Positions 9,388-18,084 of a DNA stretch of 64,000 nt are shown here, in pieces (within the stretch, counting starts at the first letter, position 1; the number at the start of each line of letters is the position of its first letter). Source of the stretch: Geothrix oryzisoli. GTDB taxonomy: Bacteria; Acidobacteriota; Holophagae; Holophagales; Holophagaceae. Location of the stretch: positions 186,001-250,000 of the forward strand of contig NZ_JAKZLB010000001.1 of the NCBI RefSeq assembly GCF_022808865.1, read 5' to 3'. The notes below the pieces were generated by a model, which saw nothing but the letters and a program-made list of their open reading frames with translations, made no database searches and was not told the DNA's origin. Made by a program: the position numbers and the translations under genes.

Positions 9388-10146
9388 CTAGGGCAGGGGC
9401 TCGAGGGCCAGCGGCTTCGGCTGGGTGGGCCATGGGCGGCCCAGGATGTAGCCCTGGCCCCAGGGCACATCGGCGTCCATGACGGCCTCCAGCTCCTCCA
9501 GGGTCTCGATGCCCTCGGCGATGAAGCCGATGCACATGTGCCTGGCGAAATGGGAGAGCGCGTTGAGGAGTGCGGCCTGGTAGGGCCGACGATGGACCTG
9601 CTCCACGAGGCTCCGGTCGGCCTTGATGAAGTCCGGTGCCAGCCGTGCCATCTGCGTGAGGCTGGCCACGCCGGCGCCCAGGTCGTCCACGGCCACGCGC
9701 AGGCCCAGGTCGCGCAACCGCTTGGCGTAGGACTGGAGTGCCTCGAGGTCATGCACGCCCTGGGATTCGGTGAACTCCATCACCACGAATTCCACCGGGA
9801 AGGGCAGGGCTTCCAGCCAGCGGGGAAGGCAGCGCCAGAATCCGGGAGCTTCCAGGCTCACGGGCTCCAGGTTCACGAAGTGCAGATGGCTCCCGTTCCC
9901 GCCCTGGCTCAAGGCCGTGAAGGTGGCCTCGAGGAAGCGGAGATCCAGAGCCAGCCGGTCCTTGGGTGCCAGGGTCGGGTCCTGGAGGATCGGCCCCACG
10001 GGATGAGTCGCGCCGTCCGGGCTCTGGAGGCGCGCCAGGTACTCCTGGGCCATCATCCGGTTGTCGCTGAGCCGGTACATGGGTTGGACGTGAGGCACGA
10101 TCGCGCCTTCTCCGCTCAGTAGACTTTCCAGGATGCCCTTGGGCAT
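9388..10146 (-). CDS. EAL-domain cyclic-di-GMP phosphodiesterase (stand-alone)
   Basis: The 252-residue product is essentially one EAL domain with no GGDEF, PAS, receiver or membrane segment. The residues that bind metal and substrate in active EAL enzymes are all present: E35 (in EYL rather than EAL), N92, E124 (EFTE), D154-D155 (DDLGAG rather than DDFGTG), K175 (IKAD), E211 (AEGIE) and Q231 (QGY). By family knowledge it should hydrolyse c-di-GMP to pGpG in the cytoplasm. The loop changes (EYL, LGAG) mean activity cannot be assumed, and a c-di-GMP-binding role is possible. The ATG at 10146 has GGAG seven bases ahead; a TTG at 10167 is an alternative. It is convergent with the nuclease gene and divergent from murD. 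Confidence 0.88.
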   Translation of the reverse strand: MPKGILESLLSGEGAIVPHVQPMYRLSDNRMMAQEYLARLQSPDGATHPVGPILQDPTLAPKDRLALDLRFLEATFTALSQGGNGSHLHFVNLEPVSLEAPGFWRCLPRWLEALPFPVEFVVMEFTESQGVHDLEALQSYAKRLRDLGLRVAVDDLGAGVASLTQMARLAPDFIKADRSLVEQVHRRPYQAALLNALSHFARHMCIGFIAEGIETLEELEAVMDADVPWGQGYILGRPWPTQPKPLALEPLP

Positions 10147-10248
10147 GGCCGCTCCGCACTCGTTCAAGGGTCCCGCAGCCAGTGTAGCGTGCCGGCGGTC
10201 CGCATGCAGGAAGCTTCAACCCGGGTTACGCTGGACATGGGGGGCGAC

Positions 10249-11571
10249 ATGCGCACCGTGGTCATGGGGGCTGGACGTTCGGGCCTGGCGGCAGCCCGAT
10301 TCCTGGTGTCGCAGGGGCAGTCGGTGGTGCTGACCGATACCCAGCCCAGCCCGGAACCAGAGCTGGAACTCGAGCTGGCGAAGGCGGGCATCCCCGGTGT
10401 CTGGGGCAGCCATCCTGCGTCCCTCCTGGAACAATGCCGCGAACTCATCATCAGCCCTGGAATTCCTCTTACCGCGCCCTTTGTCGCTGAGGCTCTTTCT
10501 CGCGGAATTCCTGTGATCGGGGAAGTGGAACTCGCCCACCGCACCCTGCGGGCCCGTCACGATGGCAGCCGGGTGCTGGCCGTGACCGGCACCAATGGCA
10601 AGAGCACCACCACCGATCTGGTGGCGCACCTGCTGCGGACCTCGGGCCGGCCTGCCGTGGCCTGCGGCAACCTGGGCACCCCGGTCATCGAGGCCGTGGC
10701 CGCCGGCACGCCCGGCTCGCTCTACGCGGTGGAGCTGAGCAGCTACCAGCTCGAGACCGTGGCTGGATTCCATGCGGAGGCAGCGGCCTTCCTGAACCTC
10801 ACGCCGGACCACCTGGCCCGGCACGGCACCCTCGAGGCCTACCGCCGGGCCAAGCTGCGGATCTTCGAACGGCAGGGCTCCGGGGATCTCCGGGTGGTGC
10901 CTGCGGCCCATCCCGAGTGGTGGCAGGACGCGCCGGGCGACGGGCGGACCGAACGCTTCGGCTGGACCGGGTGCGAGGCCTGGTGCGATGCCGCGGGCCA
11001 CCTGCACCTGCATGGCCAGGCGCTCCTCCACCGCGACGATCTGCGGATCCCCGGCGACCACAACGTGGAGAACGCTCTGGCGGCGGCCCTTCTGGCACGG
11101 CACGGCGGCGCCACGCTCGAGGCCATCCGCGCGGGATTGCGCACCTATCCGGGCCTGGCCCACCGCATCGCCTTCTGTGGCGAGAAGAGCGGTGTGAAGG
11201 CCTACAACGATTCCAAGGGCACCAACGTGGACGCCACGGTGACGGCCATCCGCGCTTTGCCGGGGCCGCTGGTGCTGCTGCTGGGCGGCACGGACAAGGG
11301 CGCCAGCTACGAGCCGCTGCGGCAGGCGCTGGATGGCAAGCTGCGCCGCCTGGTCTTCCTGGGTGACGCGATTCCGCAGCTCACCCGCGACCTGGGCGAC
11401 CTGCCCCACGAGGTGGTGCCGGTCTTCGACGAGGCCGTCCGGGCGGCCCTTGCCCTTGCGCACCCCGGCGACCAGGTGCTCCTCAGTCCCGCCTGCGCCA
11501 GCTTCGACCAGTTCGACAATTTCGAGCAGCGCGGCGAGCGGTTCGAGGCGCTGGTGCAGGCCTGGCTCTGA
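10249..11571 (+). CDS. murD: UDP-N-acetylmuramoylalanine--D-glutamate ligase
   Basis: This cytoplasmic Mur ligase adds D-glutamate to UDP-MurNAc-L-Ala with ATP hydrolysis. The 440-residue length is normal for MurD. Visible signatures are the N-terminal Rossmann-like GAGRSGLAAARF, the ATP loop GTNGKST (about residues 114-120), the central-domain HNVENALAA, NDSKGTNVDAT, the GGTDKG loop, and the C-terminal LSPACASFDQF-x-NFEQRGERF. Two in-frame ATGs are close together, at 10237 and 10249. I prefer 10249 because it follows a G-run and starts directly at the MRTVVMGAG fold. Unusually for murD, no other mur/fts cluster gene is adjacent: the neighbours are an EAL gene and an oxidase. Confidence 0.95.
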   Translation: MRTVVMGAGRSGLAAARFLVSQGQSVVLTDTQPSPEPELELELAKAGIPGVWGSHPASLLEQCRELIISPGIPLTAPFVAEALSRGIPVIGEVELAHRTLRARHDGSRVLAVTGTNGKSTTTDLVAHLLRTSGRPAVACGNLGTPVIEAVAAGTPGSLYAVELSSYQLETVAGFHAEAAAFLNLTPDHLARHGTLEAYRRAKLRIFERQGSGDLRVVPAAHPEWWQDAPGDGRTERFGWTGCEAWCDAAGHLHLHGQALLHRDDLRIPGDHNVENALAAALLARHGGATLEAIRAGLRTYPGLAHRIAFCGEKSGVKAYNDSKGTNVDATVTAIRALPGPLVLLLGGTDKGASYEPLRQALDGKLRRLVFLGDAIPQLTRDLGDLPHEVVPVFDEAVRAALALAHPGDQVLLSPACASFDQFDNFEQRGERFEALVQAWL

Positions 11572-11660
11572 TAACATAACCCATAGATCGTCTTTATCTG
11601 GCTGGGTTGGGCCCCTGGAGCCTCCCGAGGTTCAGATATGCCGATCCGCTGGAGGCCCCG

Positions 11661-13079
11661 ATGCATGACGCCACCCGAATCGCCGCTGACCTGCGAATCA
11701 TGTTGGGACAGGATGCCGTCCTGACCGACGTGGAGGACCTCGCCAAGTACGAGTCCGGCTGGCGGTACGGGAAGGGCAAGGCCCTGCTGGCGGTCCGCCC
11801 GGGAACCACCGATCAGGTTGCGGAGGTCATGGCCTACTGCCACGAGCGGGGCGTCCGCGTGATGCCCCAGGGCGCCAACACCGGCCTGGTCGGCGCCTCC
11901 AACCCCGACGCCAGCGGCGAGATGCTCGTGCTCAGCCTGGAACGGCTGAACAAGCGGCTGGAGATCGATCCGGTCAACCGGACGGCGGTGGTGGATGCCG
12001 GCGTGCTGCTCAGCACGCTGAACGGGGCCCTCGCCGAGCACGGCCTCATGTTTCCCATCGACCTCGGGGCGGATCCCACCATCGGCGGCATGATCGCCAC
12101 CAACACGGGCGGCACCCGGCTCCTGAAGTACGGCGACGTGCGCCACAACCTGCAGGGTGCGGAGGCGGTGCTGGCGGACGGCACGGTGGTGGACGTGATG
12201 AACCACCTCCGGAAGAACAACACCGGCTTCGATCTCAAACAGATCCTCGTGGGCACCAGCGGCGTCTACGGCGTGATCACCGGAGCGGTGCTCCAGGTGG
12301 TGCCCGTGCCCCGGCAGGACGCGACGGCCCTGGTGGGCTGCGCCTCCGGGGACGCGGTGCTGGCCCTGCTGAAGGCCCTGGAGCGGGAACTCGCGGACGT
12401 GTTCACGGCCTACGAGGTCATCAGCGCCAACGCCCTGAACCCCGTGTTCAAGCACCACGACACCATCCGGAATCCCTACGGCAGCACCAGGCCACCGGCG
12501 TACACCGCCCTGGTGGAGCTCTCATCCACCCTGCCTGAGACGGCCCTGAACCTGCCGGAAGTCCTGGAGGAGCGCCTGGGGGCCTTCCTCGAAGCCGATG
12601 GCGGCGAGGGCATCACGGACGTCTTCATGGGCAAGCCCGAGGACTTCTGGGCCATCCGCCACCACATCAGCGAAAGCCTGCGGAACGAGGGCAAGGTGCT
12701 GGCCTTCGACATCAGCGTGCCGCGAAGCCGCATGGCCGCCTTCACCGATGCCGCCGTGGCCCTGCTGGCCCAGGACTATCCCTTCGTCCGCTGCTGCGAC
12801 TTCGGCCACTGGGGCGATGGCGGGACCCACCTCAACCTGGTGTGGAACGAGGCGGAGTCGCCCCGGCCGACGGCGGTGATCGTCGAGGAGCTGCAGTCGC
12901 GCATCTACGAGCTGGCGGTCCGCGGATTCGACGGTTCGTACAGCGCTGAGCACGGCGTCGGCCCCCACAACCAGCGGTTCTACGATGCCTACACCCCGGA
13001 GCCGGTGAAGGCCGTGAACCAGGCGCTCAAGCAGCGGCTGGATCCCGAGGACCTGCTGGGCACCACCCGGCTCGGCTGA
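11661..13079 (+). CDS. FAD-linked 2-hydroxyacid dehydrogenase (D-lactate dehydrogenase/glycolate oxidase-like)
   Basis: The 472-residue protein belongs to the PCMH-type FAD-binding oxidoreductases. The N-terminal FAD domain shows PQGANTGLVGAS and DLGADPTIGGMIATNTGG. The C-terminal cap ends with GDGGTHLNLVW and the conserved SAEHGVGPHN motif, whose His is part of the active site in D-lactate and D-2-hydroxyglutarate dehydrogenases. It probably oxidises a D-2-hydroxyacid and passes electrons to quinone or an electron-transfer partner. The exact substrate cannot be fixed from sequence. The start at 11661 has GGAGG five bases ahead. A DASS-family anion transporter follows after 35 bases, which suggests the pair imports and oxidises an organic acid such as lactate, malate or a related compound. 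Confidence 0.85.
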   Translation: MHDATRIAADLRIMLGQDAVLTDVEDLAKYESGWRYGKGKALLAVRPGTTDQVAEVMAYCHERGVRVMPQGANTGLVGASNPDASGEMLVLSLERLNKRLEIDPVNRTAVVDAGVLLSTLNGALAEHGLMFPIDLGADPTIGGMIATNTGGTRLLKYGDVRHNLQGAEAVLADGTVVDVMNHLRKNNTGFDLKQILVGTSGVYGVITGAVLQVVPVPRQDATALVGCASGDAVLALLKALERELADVFTAYEVISANALNPVFKHHDTIRNPYGSTRPPAYTALVELSSTLPETALNLPEVLEERLGAFLEADGGEGITDVFMGKPEDFWAIRHHISESLRNEGKVLAFDISVPRSRMAAFTDAAVALLAQDYPFVRCCDFGHWGDGGTHLNLVWNEAESPRPTAVIVEELQSRIYELAVRGFDGSYSAEHGVGPHNQRFYDAYTPEPVKAVNQALKQRLDPEDLLGTTRLG

Positions 13080-13114
13080 ACCCGGATGTCGGACTGATTC
13101 TCAAGGAGCCAATC

Positions 13115-14518
13115 ATGGGCGGAAAGAAGTGGATCTATCTCGTGCTGGCGTTCGCCTGCCTGGCCGGGATCCTGTGGTTCATGCCGACCTCGGCGGCCCT
13201 GAAGCCGGCCGCGAAGGCCTCGCTGGCCATCGCGGTCTTCGCCATCATCGTCTGGGTCACGCAGGCCATGGACGATGCCCTGAGCGCCCTCGTCATCGTG
13301 TTCCTGCTCGCGGCCCTGAAGGCCACCGACCTCACAGGCTCCTTCGCGGGCTATTCCAACACGGCCCTGTGGCTCATCGTCATCGGCTTCATCATGGCGG
13401 CGTGCATGGAGAAGTCGGGGTTGTCCAAGCGCATTGCCCTCTTCCTCGTGAACGCGGCGGGCGGCTCGGCCATCAAGGTCTATTGGGCCGTGGCCGTCGT
13501 CATGGCGGTCCTCAGCTTCCTGGTGCCCTCCATCACGGCCCGTACGCTGCTGATGCTCCCCATCATCCTGGGCGTGGGGCAGGCCTTCGGCACCAAGGCC
13601 GGCGAGAGCAACATCGTCAAGGCGCTGCTCTTCATCGTGGCCATGAGCGGCACCATGATGAGCATCGGCGTCCTCACGGCCCACGTCGGCAATCCCATCA
13701 CGGCGGGCCTCATCCAGACCGCCACCAAGACCACCATCTCCTGGTCCCAGTGGCTGAAGGTGGGCGCGCCCCCGGCCTTCATCCTCGCCTTCGTGTCCGT
13801 CTACGTGATCCAGCTGATGTGGCCGCCCGAGTTCAAGGAACTGGGCAAGGGCCAGGATTTCGTCCGCAGCGAACTGGCCGCCCTCGGCAGGTTCAGCGGC
13901 ATGGAGGCCTACACCCTGGTGGTGTTCCTCATCACCCTGGTGCTCTGGGCCACGGACTCCTTCCACAAGATCAACGTGGTGATCATCGGCATGCTGTCCG
14001 TGATCCTGCTGCTGTGGCCCGGCAAGGGCGTCATGACCTGGAAGGAGGCCCAGGCGAAGGTGCCCTGGAACGTCTTCGTCCTGTACGGCGCGGGCCTCTC
14101 CATGGGCACGGCCCTGGCCAGTTCCGGCGCGGCCAAGTGGCTGGCGGGAACCATGCTCTCCCCCATCGTCACCATGCCCCACGCCGTCCAGATGGTGATC
14201 CTCATCTGGTTCATCACCCTGCTCCAGATCTTCTTCACCGGCGGCGGCCCCAAGACCACGGCCCTCACGCCCATCATCATCGCCCACGCCGTGGCCATCG
14301 GCGCGAATCCCCTGGGCTTCGCGCTCATCCTCGGCATGAACATGCAGCACCAGTATCTTCTCCCCGTGAGCAACATGCCCAATGCCGTGGCCATGGGCAC
14401 CGGGCACGTCACCACCAAGGAGCTGATGAAGACCGGGGCGGTCATGAGCGTCCTGGCCGCGGTGTTCATGACCGGCGTCGTCTTCACCTACTGGAAGTGG
14501 CTGGGCCTCGTCCAGTGA
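13115..14518 (+). CDS. DASS/SLC13-family anion (di-/tricarboxylate) transporter
   Basis: The 467-residue protein is hydrophobic throughout, with roughly 11-12 membrane segments. It resembles the divalent anion:sodium symporter family in length and in paired repeats (ITARTLLMLPIILGVGQ in the first half, ALTPIIIAHAVAIGANP in the second) and helix-hairpin segments such as GNPITAGL. It should act in the inner membrane, importing or exchanging organic acids, probably with Na+. A strong AAGGAG precedes the ATG. Its position directly behind the 2-hydroxyacid dehydrogenase suggests it supplies that enzyme's substrate, though this is inference. A 9-base inverted repeat follows its stop and overlaps the next gene's ribosome-binding site. 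Confidence 0.87.
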   Translation: MGGKKWIYLVLAFACLAGILWFMPTSAALKPAAKASLAIAVFAIIVWVTQAMDDALSALVIVFLLAALKATDLTGSFAGYSNTALWLIVIGFIMAACMEKSGLSKRIALFLVNAAGGSAIKVYWAVAVVMAVLSFLVPSITARTLLMLPIILGVGQAFGTKAGESNIVKALLFIVAMSGTMMSIGVLTAHVGNPITAGLIQTATKTTISWSQWLKVGAPPAFILAFVSVYVIQLMWPPEFKELGKGQDFVRSELAALGRFSGMEAYTLVVFLITLVLWATDSFHKINVVIIGMLSVILLLWPGKGVMTWKEAQAKVPWNVFVLYGAGLSMGTALASSGAAKWLAGTMLSPIVTMPHAVQMVILIWFITLLQIFFTGGGPKTTALTPIIIAHAVAIGANPLGFALILGMNMQHQYLLPVSNMPNAVAMGTGHVTTKELMKTGAVMSVLAAVFMTGVVFTYWKWLGLVQ

Positions 14519-14529
14519 TCGCCATCGGC

Positions 14530-14570
14530 GGGATCTCCCGGTAGATTCGAAAAGTCCCCCAGGAGATCCC
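14530..14570 (+). promoter_or_regulatory. Inverted repeat that can mask the ribosome-binding site of the next gene
   Basis: GGGATCTCC at 14530-14538 is an exact reverse complement of GGAGATCCC at 14562-14570, with a 23-base spacer. The right arm contains the AGGAG Shine-Dalgarno core and ends on the base before the ATG at 14571. If transcribed from upstream, the mRNA could fold and block initiation, so the small secreted protein may be translated only under certain conditions. This is a structural inference. Confidence 0.45.
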
Positions 14571-15077
14571 ATGCGCACCTCCCTGCTCGCCCTCCTTCTC
14601 GCCGCCCCGCTTCTCGCGCAGGCCCCCCCGTCCAAGGCCGATGCCTTGGCACCGGTCCGGTTCCTGGCGGGGGAGTGGGTGGGCGAGGGGGATGGAAAGC
14701 CCGGCTCTGCCAGCGGCGCGGCCTCCTTCCGCTTCGAGCTGGAGGGGCAGGTCCTGGTGCGGCGCAGCCACGCCGACTACCCCGCCGCCAACGGCCGGCC
14801 CGCCGCCCACCACGAGGACCTGCTGACGGTCTTCGCCGAAAGCGGCCAGCTCAAGGCCTTCTATGTCGACAACGAGGGCCATGTCATCCGCTACCTGGCG
14901 GCCGCCGTGCCCCAGGGGGTGGCCTTCACCAGCGAGGCGGCCCCCGGTCCGCGGTTCCGCCTGACCTACCTCCGCGGGGCCGCCGATACCGTCACGGTCC
15001 GCTTCGAGATCGCCCCGCCCAACGCCCCCGACGCCTTCAAGACCTACCTGGAAGGTGTCACCCGCAGGGTGAAGTGA
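14571..15077 (+). CDS. Small exported protein, DUF1579-like
   Basis: A 168-residue protein with a short signal peptide (LLALLLAAPLLAQ). The mature part opens with LAPVRFLAGEWVGEG, which resembles lipocalin-like DUF1579 or heme-binding-type beta-barrels where an FLxGxWxGxG motif begins the barrel. It continues with alternating strands (VLVRRSHADY, LLTVFAESGQLKAFYVDN). No catalytic residues are recognisable and no function is assigned. It is probably periplasmic. It lies 52 bases behind the transporter, but its start is buried in a possible mRNA hairpin. A very long bidirectional hairpin closes the unit. Confidence 0.7.
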   Translation: MRTSLLALLLAAPLLAQAPPSKADALAPVRFLAGEWVGEGDGKPGSASGAASFRFELEGQVLVRRSHADYPAANGRPAAHHEDLLTVFAESGQLKAFYVDNEGHVIRYLAAAVPQGVAFTSEAAPGPRFRLTYLRGAADTVTVRFEIAPPNAPDAFKTYLEGVTRRVK

Positions 15078-15087
15078 CCCTCAAGCG

Positions 15088-15148
15088 CCTTCCCCTACAT
15101 GCGAAACGGCCCCCGGTTTCCGGGGGCCGTTTCGCATGTAGGGGAAGG
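15088..15148. terminator. 29-base perfect hairpin between convergent genes
   Basis: Arms 15088-15116 and 15120-15148 are perfectly complementary over 29 bases around a TTT loop. This is far longer than a usual terminator stem. It sits exactly between the stop of the small secreted gene and the stop of the ccsA-type gene, and neither side has a strong T-run. It is probably a bidirectional terminator or 3'-end-protecting structure. Confidence 0.75.
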
Positions 15149-15149
15149 A

Positions 15150-16922
15150 TCAGGCCTTCCCGTGTGGTTTCTCCACCCAGAACCTGGCGGGCGCATAACA
15201 GATGGCCATGAAGACCAGCTGGCTGATGATGAAGCCGGTCAGGGCGTAGAAGGCCTGGTCCATGAAGCCGTAGGAGTGCAGGCCCACGCCGAGCATGTTC
15301 ACGCCGAACCAGGAGCAGGCGGTGATGACGTTGCCGAAGATCGCCATCACCATGGTGCCCCGCTCGCGAACGTAGCCGGCCCAGCGGGCATGGAGGATGA
15401 TGGCGTTCCACAGCACGATCATCAGCGCGCCGTTCTCCTTGGGATCCCAGCCCCAGAAGCGGCCCCAGGACTGGTCGGCCCAGATACCGCCCAGCACGGT
15501 GCCCACGAAGCTGAAGAACAGGGCGAAGCAGATGATGCCGTAGGCCATGTCCACCAGGGCCTTGTCGGTCTCCGGATCCACCTTGGTGACGATGTGCTTC
15601 CGGATGGCGTAGCCGATGGCGATGGCACCGGCGAGGAAGGTGCCGGAGTAGCCGATGGTGATGGTGACGACATGGGTGGCCAGCCAGAAATTGGAGTCCA
15701 GCACGGCCCGCATCATTTCCATGGTGTCGCCCTCGGTGCCGAGGTTCTGGGCCACGATGAGGGATGCGAAGCCCGCGGCGGCGGCCACGGCGGTGCCGAA
15801 GCCCTTGCGGTACATCCGCTCTACGATGAGGCCGAGGATCACGGCGCCCCAGCCCACAAACACGGCCGAAGAATAGAGGTTCGTCACCGGGGGGCGGCCC
15901 TGGAGGATGATGCGCGCCGCCAGGCCCAGGGTGTGGACGATGGCGCCGGCGAAGAGCAGCGAGTAGGCCGTGGGGCGCAACAGGTCGGGCTTGTAGATCC
16001 AGGAGATGCACAGGACCATGAACGCCACGAAGTAGATGGAGAGGCCCACGAAGAAGGGCTGGGCGCGGTTGAAGACGACTTCATTGTTCGCGTGGCTCAG
16101 GGCGCCGGGCTTCAGGGTGGAGACCACGCCATTCATGTCGGCCAGGGCCTGGTTGAAGCTGGCGGGATCGTTGGCGGCATAGGCGGCGTTGAGCCGGGCG
16201 AGCGGCACCAGGGCCGGGTGGACGCCCTGGCCGGAAGCCATGGCGCGGAGTCCCTCACCCACGTTCTTCCAGGCGTCGGGGTTACCGCCGGGCAGGGGGG
16301 GCAGAATGCGGAAGGCCGCGAACTGCATCAGTTCCTGGTGGCGGGCGGAAGCCTCGGCATCGCTGATCGACTGGAGCTCCCAGCCGAGGCCGGGCGACCC
16401 CGCCAGCTGGAGGGTGTTCCGCAGCTTGTAGTAGAGGTAGGCGCGGTCGAACAGGTTCACGATGGCGCTCTGGAAGCGGGTCCGCTTCTGGGGCGCGATG
16501 GGCTGGGCGTTCTGCGCCTGCTTCTGGATCTCCTCCAGGTGGGAGGACAGGTCCGCGAAGCTGAAGTAGTTCCGGTTCTTGGTCTGCTTGGCGCCGATCA
16601 GGCCGATGACATCCGGATCGTCGATGACGAAGATGGGCTGCTGGTCGGCCACCTGGGGCCGGAACATCACATCGAGGAGCCACTCGTCGGGCCCGATGGT
16701 GCGGCCCTCGTAGCGGAAGCCCTGGCGGCTGTGGATGACCAGCAGGGAATTGCGGGCCAGGGAATCCAGCGGCTTGACGCGGCCACCGTCCAGGATGGGG
16801 ATGTTGCCGAAGCCGGCGGCGTCGAAGCCGCGGACCTTCCCGCCGGGCAGGGCGAAGATCAGCGCGATGAGCAGGGCGAGGACGCCGGCGCCCCAGGCGA
16901 GGTATTTCTGCACGAAGGTCAT
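15150..16922 (-). CDS. ccsA: Cytochrome c biogenesis protein, CcsA/CcsB type (System II heme delivery)
   Basis: The 590-residue membrane protein carries the CcsA/CcmC-family heme-handling domain in its C-terminal half. The tryptophan-rich WGRFWGWDPKE motif is followed by a His-containing helix (LWNAIILHARWAG), and other conserved histidines lie in HTLGLAARI and ATHVVTITIGYSG. The N-terminal half holds a first membrane segment, a large periplasmic region and additional helices, which makes it longer than plastid CcsA. With ResB it exports heme and attaches it to CxxCH motifs of periplasmic apocytochromes. Its ATG follows the resB stop after one base, so the two are translationally coupled. The many multiheme cytochromes at 49-54 kb would depend on this machinery. 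Confidence 0.93.
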   Translation of the reverse strand: MTFVQKYLAWGAGVLALLIALIFALPGGKVRGFDAAGFGNIPILDGGRVKPLDSLARNSLLVIHSRQGFRYEGRTIGPDEWLLDVMFRPQVADQQPIFVIDDPDVIGLIGAKQTKNRNYFSFADLSSHLEEIQKQAQNAQPIAPQKRTRFQSAIVNLFDRAYLYYKLRNTLQLAGSPGLGWELQSISDAEASARHQELMQFAAFRILPPLPGGNPDAWKNVGEGLRAMASGQGVHPALVPLARLNAAYAANDPASFNQALADMNGVVSTLKPGALSHANNEVVFNRAQPFFVGLSIYFVAFMVLCISWIYKPDLLRPTAYSLLFAGAIVHTLGLAARIILQGRPPVTNLYSSAVFVGWGAVILGLIVERMYRKGFGTAVAAAAGFASLIVAQNLGTEGDTMEMMRAVLDSNFWLATHVVTITIGYSGTFLAGAIAIGYAIRKHIVTKVDPETDKALVDMAYGIICFALFFSFVGTVLGGIWADQSWGRFWGWDPKENGALMIVLWNAIILHARWAGYVRERGTMVMAIFGNVITACSWFGVNMLGVGLHSYGFMDQAFYALTGFIISQLVFMAICYAPARFWVEKPHGKA

Positions 16923-16923
16923 G

Positions 16924-18084
16924 TCAGCCCTCCTTCTTGTCCTGGCGCCGCTTCAGCGAGCGCCGCAGGACGATGGCGAAGTGCACGAGCAGGCCCAGGG
17001 AGACCAGCACGCACGACACATAGGGGAGAAGCCAGCCGGGATTTTCAACCACGGAAAGGACAGAGAGCGTGTCGTTCTTGCCAAAGCTCGCCTGGTAGAA
17101 GGTCTTGCCCTCGTACCGCAGCGGCTGGTTCATGTAGATGAGCACTTCCCGGGACTCCTTCTGGGAGGGGTTCACCACCTGCACCAGGCTCGAGAAGTTC
17201 TTCGGGATGTCGGTGCCCGGGTAGACGTCATGCCGGAACTGCTTGAGCGTGAACGAGTAGGGCAGGTACTGGCGGCGCAGGCGCATGGAGAGTGAGTAGG
17301 TGTGCCCCTCATGGGTGAAGGACTGGGGCGCGCCGAGGGCCATGGAGGCCAGCCAGATGCCGTAGCTGTGGCCTCCGGCGATGGGCTCCACCAGGACGGA
17401 CCCCATGTTCATCTCGTTGTCGTTGGTGACCGTGGGCCGCTCGACGATGGCGACGTTGGGGCCGATCCCGGCTGTGGCGCCCGAAGGCTGCCCGCCGGCG
17501 CCCAGGTTGGAGAGCTCGGCATTGGGGAAGTAGCGCTTCACATTCAGGGTGATGGGCGTGCCCGGGATGGCGATGGTGCCGCCCTTGGACAGCAGGGTGT
17601 CTGGCACCGAGTAGACCTCGTCCCAGGTGGGATCCGTGGTGTCGATGACCGCCAGTTCCATGTTCTTGTAGCTCTGGACGTAGTTGACGGTCTGGCCCAC
17701 CTCGATGGACATGTTGGTGTCCACCTGCATCAGGCCGGCCACGAACTCGCCGGCGAACAGGATCACCAGGCCCGCGTGGACCAGCCACATGCCGGCCTTG
17801 GCCCAGCTGCGCTGGATGTCGAGGGTCTTGGCGATGAGGTTCAGGGTGAGCATGAGGCCCACCAGGCCGCCGCCCGGGAAGGTGGGAACCGGGAAGGACA
17901 GGAAGCTGAACTGGTGCCAGACGAAGAAGCTGCGCATGTAGGCGTTCACGGCACCGGCCGTGCCCAGTTCCACCTGGGCGAGGGTGCAGAACACCACGAG
18001 AAGCATGAGCAGGGCCAGCAGCACGATGGTGAGCTGGAAGGACTTGAAGAAAGCCCAGATGCGGGAGGCGAGTGTCTTAATCAA
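16924..18084 (-). CDS. resB: ResB/Ccs1-family cytochrome c biogenesis protein
   Basis: The 386-residue protein has the ResB pattern: an N-terminal membrane helix (FQLTIVLLALLMLLVVFCTLAQ), two more helices around residues 65-115, a large periplasmic domain, and a final membrane helix (LLPYVSCVLVSLGLLVHFAIVL). A GKTFYQASF motif lies just before the last helix, as in ResB proteins. It forms the System II cytochrome c synthetase with the next gene. The start is TTG at 18084, overlapping the upstream lipoprotein gene by eight bases. No better ATG precedes the first membrane helix, and the ribosome site is weak, which suits coupled translation. Confidence 0.9.
   Translation of the reverse strand: MIKTLASRIWAFFKSFQLTIVLLALLMLLVVFCTLAQVELGTAGAVNAYMRSFFVWHQFSFLSFPVPTFPGGGLVGLMLTLNLIAKTLDIQRSWAKAGMWLVHAGLVILFAGEFVAGLMQVDTNMSIEVGQTVNYVQSYKNMELAVIDTTDPTWDEVYSVPDTLLSKGGTIAIPGTPITLNVKRYFPNAELSNLGAGGQPSGATAGIGPNVAIVERPTVTNDNEMNMGSVLVEPIAGGHSYGIWLASMALGAPQSFTHEGHTYSLSMRLRRQYLPYSFTLKQFRHDVYPGTDIPKNFSSLVQVVNPSQKESREVLIYMNQPLRYEGKTFYQASFGKNDTLSVLSVVENPGWLLPYVSCVLVSLGLLVHFAIVLRRSLKRRQDKKEG

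Noticed and set aside
9388-10146. Catalytically dead EAL protein, based on EYL and DDLGAG motifs
   Set aside because: All the metal- and substrate-binding residues I could place (E35, N92, E124, D154-155, K175, E211, Q231) are retained, so inactivity is not supported.
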